DNA of 24,122 bases, taken from the NCBI GenBank assembly GCA_004325065.1, contig PITI01000082.1, positions 1 to 24,122 on the forward strand, in the 5' to 3' direction. Below are positions 10,390 to 19,700 of this stretch, piece by piece. Source of the stretch: Hamiltosporidium magnivora. Taxonomy: Eukaryota > Microsporidia > Dubosqiidae. The position numbers and the translations under genes were made by a program. Positions within the stretch are counted from its first letter, which is position 1, and every line of letters starts with the position of its first letter. The notes beneath the pieces are model-generated. The model searched no databases, was not told where the DNA came from, and saw only the letters and a program-made list of their open reading frames with translations.

Positions 10390-10995
10390 GAAATTCCAAT
10401 CTTTTTTTTAATCTTTAATAATATAATTAACTTATAAGGAATTAAAAATATTTAAAAATTTCGCAGCTAAACTATATTATCATTTAAATTTTTAACTTTA
10501 TATTTTCTAAAAGAAAATAAATAACCAAATAAATAAAATTTCTACTTTAAAAAAATATTTATTTAAACAACAATCGTATTGCAGTAAAAATTACAGCTAT
10601 TTTTTTATAAAATTTTTTTTTTGAATACATTTAGATTACTTTTTCTAAACGATATTAATGACTAGATGATGAATTTGGAGTTTCTCAACAATAAATAATT
10701 ACTCGGTATTTTTATAGGTTAAAAAACAATGAATTTACTGTAGTTACAGTTCGAAAATTAATAATAAAATTACTTGTGCGTTAAATTATAGATATAAAAA
10801 ACATGAGATTTAAACATATTGCTGATTATTAATTTGATATTTGGGTTTCTAGTAGTACTATTCTATTTATAAAGGTTATTTTTTTTGGTATTTTTAGGCA
10901 TTATATGAGTATCTCAGAATAGTAATAGTATACTTGCAATATATAATAGCCAATAATTTTTATAATACTCTTGTTTATTATTTTAAATTGATCTA
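10390..10995 (-). repeat. Upstream block of gene 2, shared with genes 3 and 4
   Basis: Segments match the gene 4 flank at equal distances. AATCTTTAATAATA then TTAACTTATA (10410-10436) matches 19107-19133 at 25 of 27 bases. ATTGCAGTAAAAA (near 10579) matches 19274, and AGATTAC/T-TTTTCTAAACG (10633) matches 19334. TTTTTAGGCATTATATGAGTAT (10893) matches gene 3 near 13887. The conservation reaches about 670 bases upstream, so the duplicated unit is far larger than the coding region. No gene is visible here. Confidence 0.6.
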
Positions 10996-11007
10996 GATGA
11001 TCTTTTA

Positions 11008-11508
11008 TTGTTAATAAAATGCTTTTTCGTGATTTTATTATACAACACTATCGGTGGTACGATGTTTAAATCATTTCTACCAGATAGGTATAAGTTAAGT
11101 CTTCGGAAAGAAGCGAGGTATCCTATTTTAAGAAATTCTCGAATAATTTGCAGAGATGAAGATAAACACCGGAAAAAGATGTCGAAATTGGGAATAATAG
11201 ACAAAAAATTTCATTATAGATAAAAGTAAGAGAAGAAAACACTTAATAAATTACCTATTACATTCTATGCTTCAATTCAAATGGTTGAAACGGGAAAAAT
11301 TAAAATTGTATCCTATAAATTAATTATCAGAGTAGCGTTTATAGGTGAAATGTAAGACCAAAACCTTATCCTATGGCATGAGACTGTATCGATACCTAAT
11401 ATACCAAGATATATCTTAAAATACCATAAATGCCTATGAAAAATAGGCATAGATTTAGTCGATAATACTAGAGACGAAAGTCGAGAATTTTTTCGAAAAA
11501 TTTTTTAA
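11008..11508 (+). pseudogene. Decayed plus-strand gene in one frame
   Basis: From ATG 11008 an intact run of 71 codons is followed, after two stops, by runs of 41, 27 and 22 codons, all in the same frame. That gives five stops in 167 codons, where about a dozen are expected. The translation is protein-like: SFLPDRYKLSLRKEARYPIL, then ITFYASIQMVETGKIKIVSY, then KIGIDLVDNTRDESREFFRK. I do not recognise the family. It starts right where the conserved upstream block of gene 2 ends and points away from gene 2. The minus-strand ORF at 10983-11204 is a shadow. Shorter fragments continue to about 11640. Confidence 0.45.
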
Positions 11509-12800
11509 ACTTGAATAATCATTAATTCCTCGAGTTAATTTGGAAAAAAAGCATCAAAAGATGCTAATTGATCATTCGAGATGAGCGAGTAACGAATAAT
11601 ATCTCCAGGACAAGTAAATAATTAGATATATGGTGTATAAAATGTAGAAACAACAAATTTCGGATCATTTTTTTATATTCGGAACCAAAATATAGGAACC
11701 GATAATAAAATAGAATAAGAGTGATAGGATGAAGAAATAAAAAGAATTGGGGTGATGGAAGAGGATATATAAAAGACTTGGTTAACTTTCTCTTAAAATT
11801 AAATACAATTTTATTTTATATTTGCAACGCATTATCATTTAACTTGATCGATAAAATCAAAAAAAAAAATTATGAGAAATTTTGTATTTTTCAAAATGAA
11901 CTTATAATTAAAATTTGTTCTGCCAGTTTAAATCTTTATTTTAGGATCGTTCGTTCTAATGTTTTGAAAATATAAATAAAATACATAGACATTTAATCGA
12001 TCAATATATATAGGCTAGGTTAACGATTAAATAAATAAAAAAACGCAATACTTTATTTATTTTTTTATTTTAATCTCTTCCTATAGTGCAACTACAGGGT
12101 TTTGCTTATTAAAAATGATCTATTATTTGGTTAAAGAAGATCTACGAAATATCTTATTTGTGATAAACCATTTTCATATAAAATATAAAAGAATAAAGGA
12201 ATATAGCTGAAACTATTAAACCTTTCATAAATCTTTCGCTCCTCGCTGTAAATAAATGCCAAAAATTTTATCTTAAGATATTATTGCACATTATAATTAT
12301 CTAAAAAATTTAGAACTATATCTTTTATAGGCCAAACTAACTATTATTTTCGCTATGATTTAGAGTTTGTCCGAAATAAATTATACGGTTATAAGCGAAA
12401 TAAGCTAGTTTAAATTCACAGTATAATTATAATTTTCTAAACATCAAAATAATTCTAATAATTTAGATATTAGATGTTGATTTTTTTAATACAATTATTT
12501 AGAATTTTATATAAATTAGGTTTTTTTTATAGAAACTTAACACCAAGAAAATGATTATAATGACTTAAATTTTTCTTGATATCAGTGTTTTGTCGGTAAA
12601 ATGTTTTTTTGACGTTAAATTAAATATATGTAATTTTTTTTTAGTAAAAACAAGCAATGGTTAAATAAACTAATACTGACGTTATAAACGTGGGTTCTTG
12701 GTTTATATTTTAACTTGCTTCAAATATAAAGACTTCGAAATACTCTTCGACGATTTTCACCATTAAAAGAATAAAATAAAAAATTAACTATTATCAGCAA
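11509..12800. other. AT-rich gap without a supported gene
   Basis: Apart from the fading end of the relic above, I see no gene. A 65-codon plus frame (11778-11975), rich in Leu, Ile, Phe and Asn, is within chance expectation. The stretch just before 12800 is the 3' flank of gene 3 and lacks an AATAAA on the minus strand. Confidence 0.5.
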
Positions 12801-13316
12801 TCATAAATGGAAAAGCTCTTTTTGTTTCTTATAATTTTGTGACATGAATTTTATATCTTGAGCAATAATACCATTTAGTAATTCAAATAATTCTAATTTA
12901 TTCATTTCCGAGGCTTTTCTGCTGAAAATTAATAACATTTCATTATACACTGTTTCTCGATAAACAAAAACATTTAGAATACTCGCCAAGTTATTATGAG
13001 AAGGTTGTATTTTCAATTTCATATTAAAATTCCATTCATACTTCGTATTAAGCCCTAAACGATATATTTCGTCAAACCGAAACAACTTATAGTCTGCAAC
13101 AGAAAAAAGCAACTCATTGATCTCATCCATTTTTATATATTTCTGCTTATTCTGAAATCCATTTTGAGTATCACATATGGCTCGAATATATATAAAGTGC
13201 GTTTCAAATAGGTAATTTAAGATGTTCTTAAATTCTAGCTCTATTTTATCATAGTCGGATTCTTTATTTATTATTTCTGTTAGAGATTTCTCTTTATCTG
13301 CATTGTATTTCGACAT
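12801..13316 (-). CDS. Family paralogue gene 3 (subtype A), 171 residues
   Basis: Unknown protein, closest to gene 1, with which it aligns over 171 codons without a gap. Landmarks are E9-K10, ILNYLFETHFIYI at 32-44, YKLF at 76-79, YRETVYNEMLLI at 119-130, RKASE at 133-137, ELLNGI at 145-150, and the basic tail NYKKQKELFHL. It is charged (many Lys, Glu, Asn), likely helical, and has no signal peptide or membrane span. This is the intact reference for subtype A. It ends in TGA, whereas the other three end in TAA. The shared start context and promoter fix the 5' end. It could bind a partner through its helical C-terminus, but nothing in the sequence shows this. Confidence 0.83.
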   Translation of the reverse strand: MSKYNADKEKSLTEIINKESDYDKIELEFKNILNYLFETHFIYIRAICDTQNGFQNKQKYIKMDEINELLFSVADYKLFRFDEIYRLGLNTKYEWNFNMKLKIQPSHNNLASILNVFVYRETVYNEMLLIFSRKASEMNKLELFELLNGIIAQDIKFMSQNYKKQKELFHL

Positions 13317-13376
13317 GTTGGCTATGCTCTTAAAATTATATTTATAGCAATATAATTGTTTTACTAAATCTAGATT
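13317..13376 (-). promoter_or_regulatory. Promoter of paralogue gene 3
   Basis: ATTATATTTATA (13335-13346) is the same 12-base TATA-like box as in gene 2, 19-30 bases before the start. AATCTAGATT (13367-13376) begins 51 bases upstream. AGCC lies just before the ATG. Confidence 0.7.
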
Positions 13377-13985
13377 TTATTTTGATTCTAGTTTAAAATT
13401 TTTAATATCATATTTGACAAATTTAGAAATAAAATTGTTGCAAATCGCAAAAAAAAAACTTTAATCTTAAAATCTTGATCTATAAATATTTTTTAGAAAC
13501 GAAATAAATTAATTAATTTCAAATAATTTCTGTTTTAAAAGAATTGGTGATTCATAAAATTCGTATATCTAAAAATCACTTCATTCATTTTTTGTTCAGT
13601 CAAATTTTTGTAAACTATATTGTTATTTTTCTTAAATTATTATTAAACGACAAGATAGCAGATATAAAGTTTCGAGATAAAGCGTAAAAGCTTGATAGTT
13701 TCATAGGCTACAAATAGCTGGATTTACTGTAGGCAAAATTACAAAAATAAATAATATATAAGTATAATCTGTATATAAGTCTAAGGCGAGATATTCCAAA
13801 TCCAATTTTAAAAAAAATTTTGAATATTGCTTTGGTATTTTGCTTAAACATTTATCATTCTATTAGTCATATTCACGTATTCGTTCTTTTTAGATATTAT
13901 GTAAGTATCCTGGCGAATAACAAACATAATACAATTAAAAAATAAAAAACTTTACAAAATACTTTCAATTATTATATTTAAATGT
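13377..13985 (-). repeat. Upstream block of gene 3, shared with genes 2 and 4
   Basis: GGCTACAAATAGCTGGATTT (from 13707) aligns with AAGCTACAAATAATTAGATTT of gene 4 (from 19408), about 390 bases upstream of each start. Both continue with GGCAAA-TTA and AAAA-TAAAT. A second match, TTTTTAGATATTATGTAAGTAT (13887), corresponds to gene 2 at 10893. No gene is visible in this block. Confidence 0.55.
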
Positions 13986-14449
13986 AAAAACTAGGCATTA
14001 TTCTTAAATAAAAACACGGGTATTGTGATATAGATAAAATGAATATAAAAAAAACTTTGAACAGGCATACTTTTTTAATATAAGTTGAACAAAGGATATA
14101 TGAACAAAAAATGCACACTTGAAAGATGAAGGAATTTCTTATGATTTTACTTTGTAATTCATGATTATGAAGCGGGTATATGGATAGTAGCTCATTATAT
14201 AAATTCGACAGTGTTTTAATCGAGCAAAATCTGCTTGTAATTCTAAGATTACAGCACGAGCTTTCAATCATTTCGTATTGTGTTTGAAATACTTGGATGA
14301 ATCTTATATTATTTTAAAGGTATCAGATGCATTATTAAAGTATTCATGAACATTTCAAGAATAAAGAATATAAAAACTATGCAGAAAACATTAGAAATTA
14401 CAAAAAAACCCTCAAAAATTTATAAGAAATTATAAATTGTAATTTTTCA
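13986..14449. other. AT-rich gap without a supported gene
   Basis: A 97-codon minus frame (13978-14271), rich in Cys, Ile, Phe and Ser with a hydrophobic middle, is the only long frame. It has no family promoter and no recognisable motif, and its length is near chance expectation here. Confidence 0.4.
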
Positions 14450-14880
14450 AGTTGATTAATCTGTAAACTTATGCACTTGCATCTAAAAGATGGTTCTTAT
14501 ACTTTTACAAAGCAGCATAATATACACGAGGAATAGACCTAATTATTTATCTTTTTGCTGTGAACATTTCACGTTTTGTTTCGTGCCCTCGAAAAATTGA
14601 CCAGACAATAAACGCAAATTTTTATGTTGGTTCCAGTTTAATCAAATTTGGTTTGATCTTTGCTTAAAATTAATAGAAACTGAAAATCAAGAATCTAATA
14701 ACGTATTTTTTGCAATTCTGACAATATACAGAAGAATCATATTAAGATTCAAAAAATAGCTTTATTTGCCCATACTTTGAAAAAAAATTGTCTAAAAATT
14801 TCGATTGGCAAAACAATTTCAATGTAATCGAATTTAAAAAGAAAATTAAATAAAAGGAAAGAGATATCGGGTGTTTTAAA
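14450..14880 (+). pseudogene. Decayed plus-strand coding fragment
   Basis: Three protein-like runs follow each other. About 25 codons ending near 14533 contain MHLHLKDGSYTFTKQHN. Then, in a shifted frame, come 48 codons (14521-14664) including CPRKIDQTINANFYVGSSLI. Next are 35 codons (14746-14850) including SFICPYFEKKLSKNFDWQNN. Family unknown. It may be the front part of the relics that follow up to 17008. Confidence 0.3.
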
Positions 14881-15161
14881 ACACTATTTTGAATTTCATT
14901 TCCTTTAATTATTTAGCAACATACTCTAAGAACTAATATTCGAGTGAAATCTAAGGAAGCTTCGAATAAAAGCGCAAAAATGCCTTCTAATTGAAAACTT
15001 AAACGAGCCGGCAAACTGTAAATTTCTATCTCATAAATCTAAAAATATTTAATTTATAGAATCGTCGTTATCTAGCTCAGTTATTTGAGCCAAGGATGCC
15101 ATACTCACTGCCTGGATATGTTATGATTGGCAAGATGCAAAAAAAACTTCGGATTCGCTTG

Positions 15162-15180
15162 AAAGAAAAAGAAAAAGAAA
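15162..15180. repeat. GAAAAA-type microsatellite
   Basis: About three units of a purine hexamer (AAAGAA/AAAAGA phase) in tandem. It falls inside a relic frame, where it would code for a lysine run. Confidence 0.5.
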
Positions 15181-15570
15181 ACTTATAATTTTAAGGTACT
15201 CACTGCGAACATGTTCTTATCGAGAAATTCTCTAAACCGAAAAAAAGCCATCGGTTCTAAATCAAAGGTGGAGGAAAATCATGTGTGGATTATATCTAAA
15301 CTTTAGCAGGGCGATTGCTCAGTCCTACCCTTTAGTTAAGAAAAATCAAATGTGAAATTTTTAGGATAAAACCTTTGATGTTTATTGTAGAAAGTAATTT
15401 TGAAAAGATTTTTCGATCTTATACTGTTACAAGATTGTGGTTATTCTGTTTATCTAAGGATATAATATTAAGCTTTTGGTAATCAAGATCAAATTGTAAA
15501 CTTCGAGTTTAAGCTTTTGAAAAAAATTGAATGAGATTGTATAATATGTATTTAATTAATTTGTGTTAGA
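15163..15570 (+). pseudogene. Decayed DDE transposase, possibly Merlin (ISXO2-like)
   Basis: A 47-codon open frame (15163-15303) contains KKAIGSKSKVEENHVWIISK. In Merlin/ISXO2-like transposases the first catalytic Asp sits in a segment of the type IGG-G-VVEIDES followed by a Lys/Arg-rich strand, which this resembles, though the Asp itself is not seen. In another frame near 15390-15470, KVILKRFFDLILLQDCGYSV recalls the second catalytic block (LLPII-GTTI-SDCW-AY). Shortly after, DQIVNFEFKLLKKIE recalls the VNHS-F-IE block with the catalytic Glu. The order and spacing fit the family, but at least two frameshifts and several stops must be assumed. The assignment is tentative. Confidence 0.32.
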
Positions 15571-15986
15571 TACTCATATAGCCAATTTGTCGTACTTTGA
15601 GACATTTGAGTTCTACTACTGTGGTTTTCCTTTAGATGGCAAGATAATACAACATTAAACCTTCTGCTTGGTAATAGATGTAAAAATTAGGATAAAAATA
15701 AATTTTTAAATTTTAATGAAAAAATAATCTAACTGAATCTATAATTCGATCTTCTATAAACCCGAGTTACAAAGATTAATTTGGTCTAGAATAATTAAGC
15801 GCGAATTTTATATCCAAATGCTGCCTGTAGCTAAAATTTTATATCGAAATACCTAGTTTCTTCTTAAATATCATTTTTGAACATGAAAAGGCTTTGTTAG
15901 TATGAGAAGTTTGAATGATTAGGTGTTTTTCTTTCCGAAAACTTGCTTAAAATAAAAGGCGTAACACCAATAGAGTCGGAAAATAA

Positions 15987-16127
15987 GGCAATAACTTGTA
16001 TGTCAAACGTTTGCAAATCAATCCAGCTTTTATTGAAAAAACTGCTCATTTTAAGAATGAAAGCGAATCTTTAGTATCAGATAATTCGGATAATTCTGAA
16101 GAAGGTTTTAAGAAGCGACAAATATAG
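15987..16127 (+). pseudogene. Decayed fragment with an acidic patch
   Basis: A 46-codon open run includes INPAFIEKTAHFKNESESLV and then an Asp/Ser/Glu-rich patch and KKRQ before TAG. The composition is protein-like, with clustered acidic residues as in the N-terminal parts of many transposases. Family unknown. Confidence 0.25.
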
Positions 16128-16295
16128 ACTTTTAATGGTATTGAGCTATTTAAATAGTATAGAATAACCCGTAAGAGACTTTAGATTGCTTTTAAAAAAT
16201 TTTCAATTTTGTCTAAAAGGCCTATACACTTAAAATTATCCCGTGTTTAACTAAATACATTGCTGTTTAAATTTTTACGATATATAGGGTAAAAA

Positions 16296-16313
16296 GATTA
16301 ATAAGATTAATAA
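16296..16313. repeat. Short direct repeat
   Basis: AGATTAATA occurs twice in tandem. No evident role. Confidence 0.5.
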
Positions 16314-16534
16314 ATCAGTAGGAATGTAAATTTATAGACTAGAAGATCAGAAAAATAAATTTACAAAGAGATAATTTATCAAAAATATTGATGTGTTGTT
16401 TGACACTTAAGTAAACGCAAATACAAAGAAAATCTACAAAGTACAATCCGAATTAAAAAAATTGCGCGTTATTATCATCTCTTGTGTAGTATAAATCTAA
16501 ACTGCTAAGCCAAAAACCAATAACTCTAGAAAAA

Positions 16535-17008
16535 ATGACTGCGAAGGGGAAAAAGCTTACAAAGAATCTGGGAATAAAAATTCAACAAGAAAAGTCGAGG
16601 GGGTTTATCTGTTTTACTTCCATAATGCTTGCTAACATAAATAAGTCGATGTTACAAATATTTTGAATTTATAGAAAACAGAAGATATCTTGATGCAGTT
16701 GATCCTTCGAACAAGTAAAGATCAAGGTGATATCCGGAGAAGAAAAACATGATCTTAAAAGATCAAATGCGATGAAATTAATTTCACTCAATCTATTTAC
16801 ATGCAATCTATTTTTCAAATTATCATTTATAAATCTTTAACTCGAGCCAGAAATTTAAAATTAGATGATGCAGGACGTTTATTTTTGTAAAAAACAAAAA
16901 ACACTCGTGCTTATGGTTTGAAGAACGTATACGCGTTTGCGCAAACTTTTTAGAGGTTTTCATAGTGTATGTGGCAATTATACTTTCATAACTCTTTGTT
17001 TAGCTTGA
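16535..17008 (+). pseudogene. Decayed plus-strand gene in one frame
   Basis: From ATG 16535 a single frame spans 158 codons with eight internal stops. Open runs are 43 codons (MTAKGKKLTKNLGIKI and on), 45 codons (16703-16837, SFEQVKIKVISGEEKHDLKR and on), 18 and 28 codons (RTYTRLRKLFRGFHSVCGNY and on). The stop density is below expectation and the composition is that of a basic protein. The family is not recognised. It may be another part of the mobile element whose pieces lie at 14450-16127. Confidence 0.35.
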
Positions 17009-18066
17009 AGAAAGTAGCGAAATTTCTAACCGAAATGCGTCAAAATAAGAATTAAATTAATATATAACTTACCTTGCTGTGACAAGAAAAAACTTCTATC
17101 GAGTATAATGCGAATAACCAGAAAAAATTAGAAAAGTCATAAATTGCAAACTTATACAAAGATATAAGAACAAAAATTTACGAAAGCTATATGTGCTTAT
17201 ATTATATGGGCTTCTAGCTGTGAATTACTCTTTATGTACATGTAAAAATTGAAAATCTGGCCTTGATGTTGCAATATTAAGCTATATTTAATAAAATTGT
17301 ATTCTAAGCACCAGAATATGTCTGCCAAAATAGCAACAATCGGATTAAACAGTAGATGATTAATGAACACGATAATAGAGATTCCCAGCGAAAACTTATC
17401 ATGGCGGCATAATAAATTTTGCAGTATAGATATCCTTACTTAGTTACTTATTCTATTCCGTCTTTTTCTCTTACTCTTTAGGATGAACAATCGGAACATT
17501 CCCAAATGCCTTTTTTTAATCTATTATAAACAGAGAACATATAGGATAAGCCTACAGATCCAATTTGGTTTATATCCAACCAAAATGTCAACAATAATTT
17601 TGCCATCAATTTTACACACCCTTTACTAACCAGATGGTTTTTTATGATGTTATTCTCTTCCTATCCGAATATATCAACTTTATTAAATCGATTTGAATCT
17701 AAGACGTTAAAACAAACTATGAGCCAATTTGAATAAATTTTTTCTTAATGAGTATTCAGAGATTAAAGACTAAAAATAATAAAATAGTTGCTTATTTCGG
17801 AATAGAAGTCCTTATTTATTTTTTGTAGACAATAAACCCGGAACATATCCCTCGTTGAGGCAGGAAACACTTCTCAAGATTCCCTTCAATTTGTCACAAT
17901 GACACTCACGACCTATGAACTATAGCAAAAGAATCCAGCCTTTTTTGATGCAGCAGAAGGATAATTGTTAAACAACAGCCTGAAACGGTATCGTGGCAAA
18001 TACCAAAAGATACACACTAAAATCTCTAAATATATATGATTGCAGAGACATACATTCAATCCGTAG
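17009..18066. other. Gap with no supported gene
   Basis: No frame stands out on either strand. The section around 17400-17700 is T-rich on the plus strand and may hold a small decayed minus-strand piece, but I could not find a convincing run. Confidence 0.5.
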
Positions 18067-18210
18067 TACTTAAAAAGAAGGTTGAAAGAAGCATTTTTTG
18101 CTGACGAAGAAAACTTGATTGGGGGAAAAATGAAAAAAATACTTGAACAAAGGCGCCATTATGTGTTGTTCAAGAAGATAAAAAATTTAACAACTGAAGC
18201 CACCTTCTAA
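18067..18210 (+). pseudogene. Decayed plus-strand fragment
   Basis: A 47-codon open run includes KRRLKEAFFADEENLIGGKM and RRHYVLFKKIKNLTTEATF. The FADEENL piece loosely recalls the FSDE-FNL block around the first catalytic Asp of Tc1-like transposases. That is a short match and could be coincidence. It lies just before gene 4 and is convergent with it. Confidence 0.27.
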
Positions 18211-18337
18211 AACAAGTTAAGAATGATGAAAATGGTGTTAATTGAAAATAGGAAAAAAAATTACCACATAAATCAATGACTTAAATACTTTGAAAATACC
18301 TATAATAAACGTGAAAAATTCTTGGTATTTAGATGAA

Positions 18338-18349
18338 GGGTTCGACGGG
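18338..18349. repeat. Motif shared with 8265-8276
   Basis: GGGTTCGACGGG, followed by more G, is the most GC-rich spot in this part of the window. It matches the site at 8265 at 11 of 12 bases, with a similar GAAAAATTCT upstream. The site is about 160 bases from the end of gene 4. Confidence 0.45.
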
Positions 18350-18510
18350 GGGGTAAAATTGTAGAAAAATATATCTAAGAGAAAAAATCATTAAAAAGTT
18401 GATTTTAATTTAATAAATGTAGCGTGGTTTTATATTATTTTTAGATTTTTTAGAGATAAATTAAATTATTTACAAATTAAATAGCACAAAATCGAATTTT
18501 TAGAGTGCAA

Positions 18511-19026
18511 TTATGGCTGACAAAGCTTCTTGATCGTACTATAATCATCTTGCATAGTTTTAATGCCGGTTTCAATTAAAGAATTTAATATCTCAATCAA
18601 GTTATATTTAGATTCTTCGGTTGCTTTTCTGCTAATTTTGAGTATCATTTCAAATAAAAGCATTTCTCTTTTTAAAAACGCACTTGGAATATCTTTAACA
18701 TTAACAAACAAATTTTCTGTATTACTATTCATATTAAAACTATAAGCGTAATTTAAAGCATAATTTAAAGTCAAAAGATTGTTTAGAATAACTAACTTAT
18801 ATTTTGCAGTTCGTAACAAAATACACACAACATTACCAGACGTAACTGCGTCCAGTCCCGAAATTTTATTATTTTGAATCTGAATTATGTTCTGCGTATA
18901 CATAAAGTACATTTTTAATAAGTGATTCAAGATGCTTTTGAATTCCATCTTGAATGTAATGTTACTAAAAGTAGGACTTAATTTTTCCGTGGAAGATTTC
19001 TCTATATTTACATTCGAATTCGACAT
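18511..19026 (-). CDS. Family paralogue gene 4 (subtype B), 171 residues
   Basis: Unknown protein, closest to gene 2, with a near-identical C-terminal third (RKATEESKYNLI, then KKLCQP). It has the same length as genes 1 (restored) and 3. Landmarks are E9-K10, ILNHLLKMYFMYT at 32-44, YKLVIL at 76-81, KREMLLFEMILKI at 119-131, and LNSLIE at 147-152. Where subtype A has RET-Y-NEM it has REM-L-FEM, so the Asn of that block is not universal. It is likely helical and soluble, with no signal peptide. The start is fixed by the family alignment and promoter. The plus ORF at 18563-18745 is its shadow. No AATAAA lies close behind its stop. Confidence 0.83.
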   Translation of the reverse strand: MSNSNVNIEKSSTEKLSPTFSNITFKMEFKSILNHLLKMYFMYTQNIIQIQNNKISGLDAVTSGNVVCILLRTAKYKLVILNNLLTLNYALNYAYSFNMNSNTENLFVNVKDIPSAFLKREMLLFEMILKISRKATEESKYNLIEILNSLIETGIKTMQDDYSTIKKLCQP

Positions 19027-19085
19027 AAGGGCACAACTCTCAAATTGTATTTAAAGGTATAAATCTATATGAAAAAATCTAGATC
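19027..19085 (-). promoter_or_regulatory. Promoter of paralogue gene 4
   Basis: ATTGTATTTAAA (19044-19055) differs at two bases from the 12-base TATA-like box of genes 2 and 3 and sits 18-29 bases upstream. AATCTAGATC (19076-19085), one base off the palindrome, begins 50 bases upstream. TGCCC directly before the start is the clearest CCC-like motif of the four. Confidence 0.65.
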
Positions 19086-19700
19086 ATAATTTTTATTCTA
19101 TTAAAAAATCTTTAATAATAGATTTAACTTATATGGAAATAATAATATTAAAAAATCTATAAAAAAAATGTAATCTTTGATGGTGATTGAATAATATTTT
19201 TTTACGAAGGAACTAAACTACTTAAATATATATACCTTATGTCATAACGAACTTTATTGAAGAAATATCGTTGATTGCAGTAAAAAAAATTTAAATTTTT
19301 TGCTTCCGTAAAATTTTATTGCAAAGTATATTGAGATTATGTTTTCTTAAACGGTTTTCAAATGATTAAATAGCAGATTTTGCATTTTAAAAATTAGTAA
19401 TTTTTGAAGCTACAAATAATTAGATTTTTCCATGGCAAATTAACCAAAAAATAAATTATAGATGAAGAGGCATCTGCGATTTACTTTCGGGATGAAAATT
19501 TAAAATTGACACAATTTGTGAGCATAAATTTTATATTATTGCTTCTAGAGGTACTATTTTATTGTCAGTTGGTTTTTGTTTTTGTTTCGCATTTTAGTTT
19601 TGATATTGGCGTGGAAGAAGCATGATAAAATTGTAACAAAAAAAAAACTAAAACAGCTTTTTAAATTATTGTTTTTTAATGAATTTTACGACCTTGTTCT
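19086..19700 (-). repeat. Upstream block of gene 4, shared with genes 2 and 3
   Basis: It holds the counterparts of the gene 2 and gene 3 upstream segments at constant distances: 19107-19133, 19274, 19334, 19408-19450 and about 19590. Intervening bases have diverged, so this is an old duplication or one kept only at certain sites. No gene is visible. Confidence 0.58.

Noticed and set aside
10983..11204. Minus-strand 73-codon ORF
   Set aside because: The overlapping plus frame continues as a low-stop frame well beyond this interval; the minus one does not.
13978..14271. 97-codon minus-strand ORF as a gene
   Set aside because: It overlaps the end of the duplicated upstream block without being conserved in the other copies.
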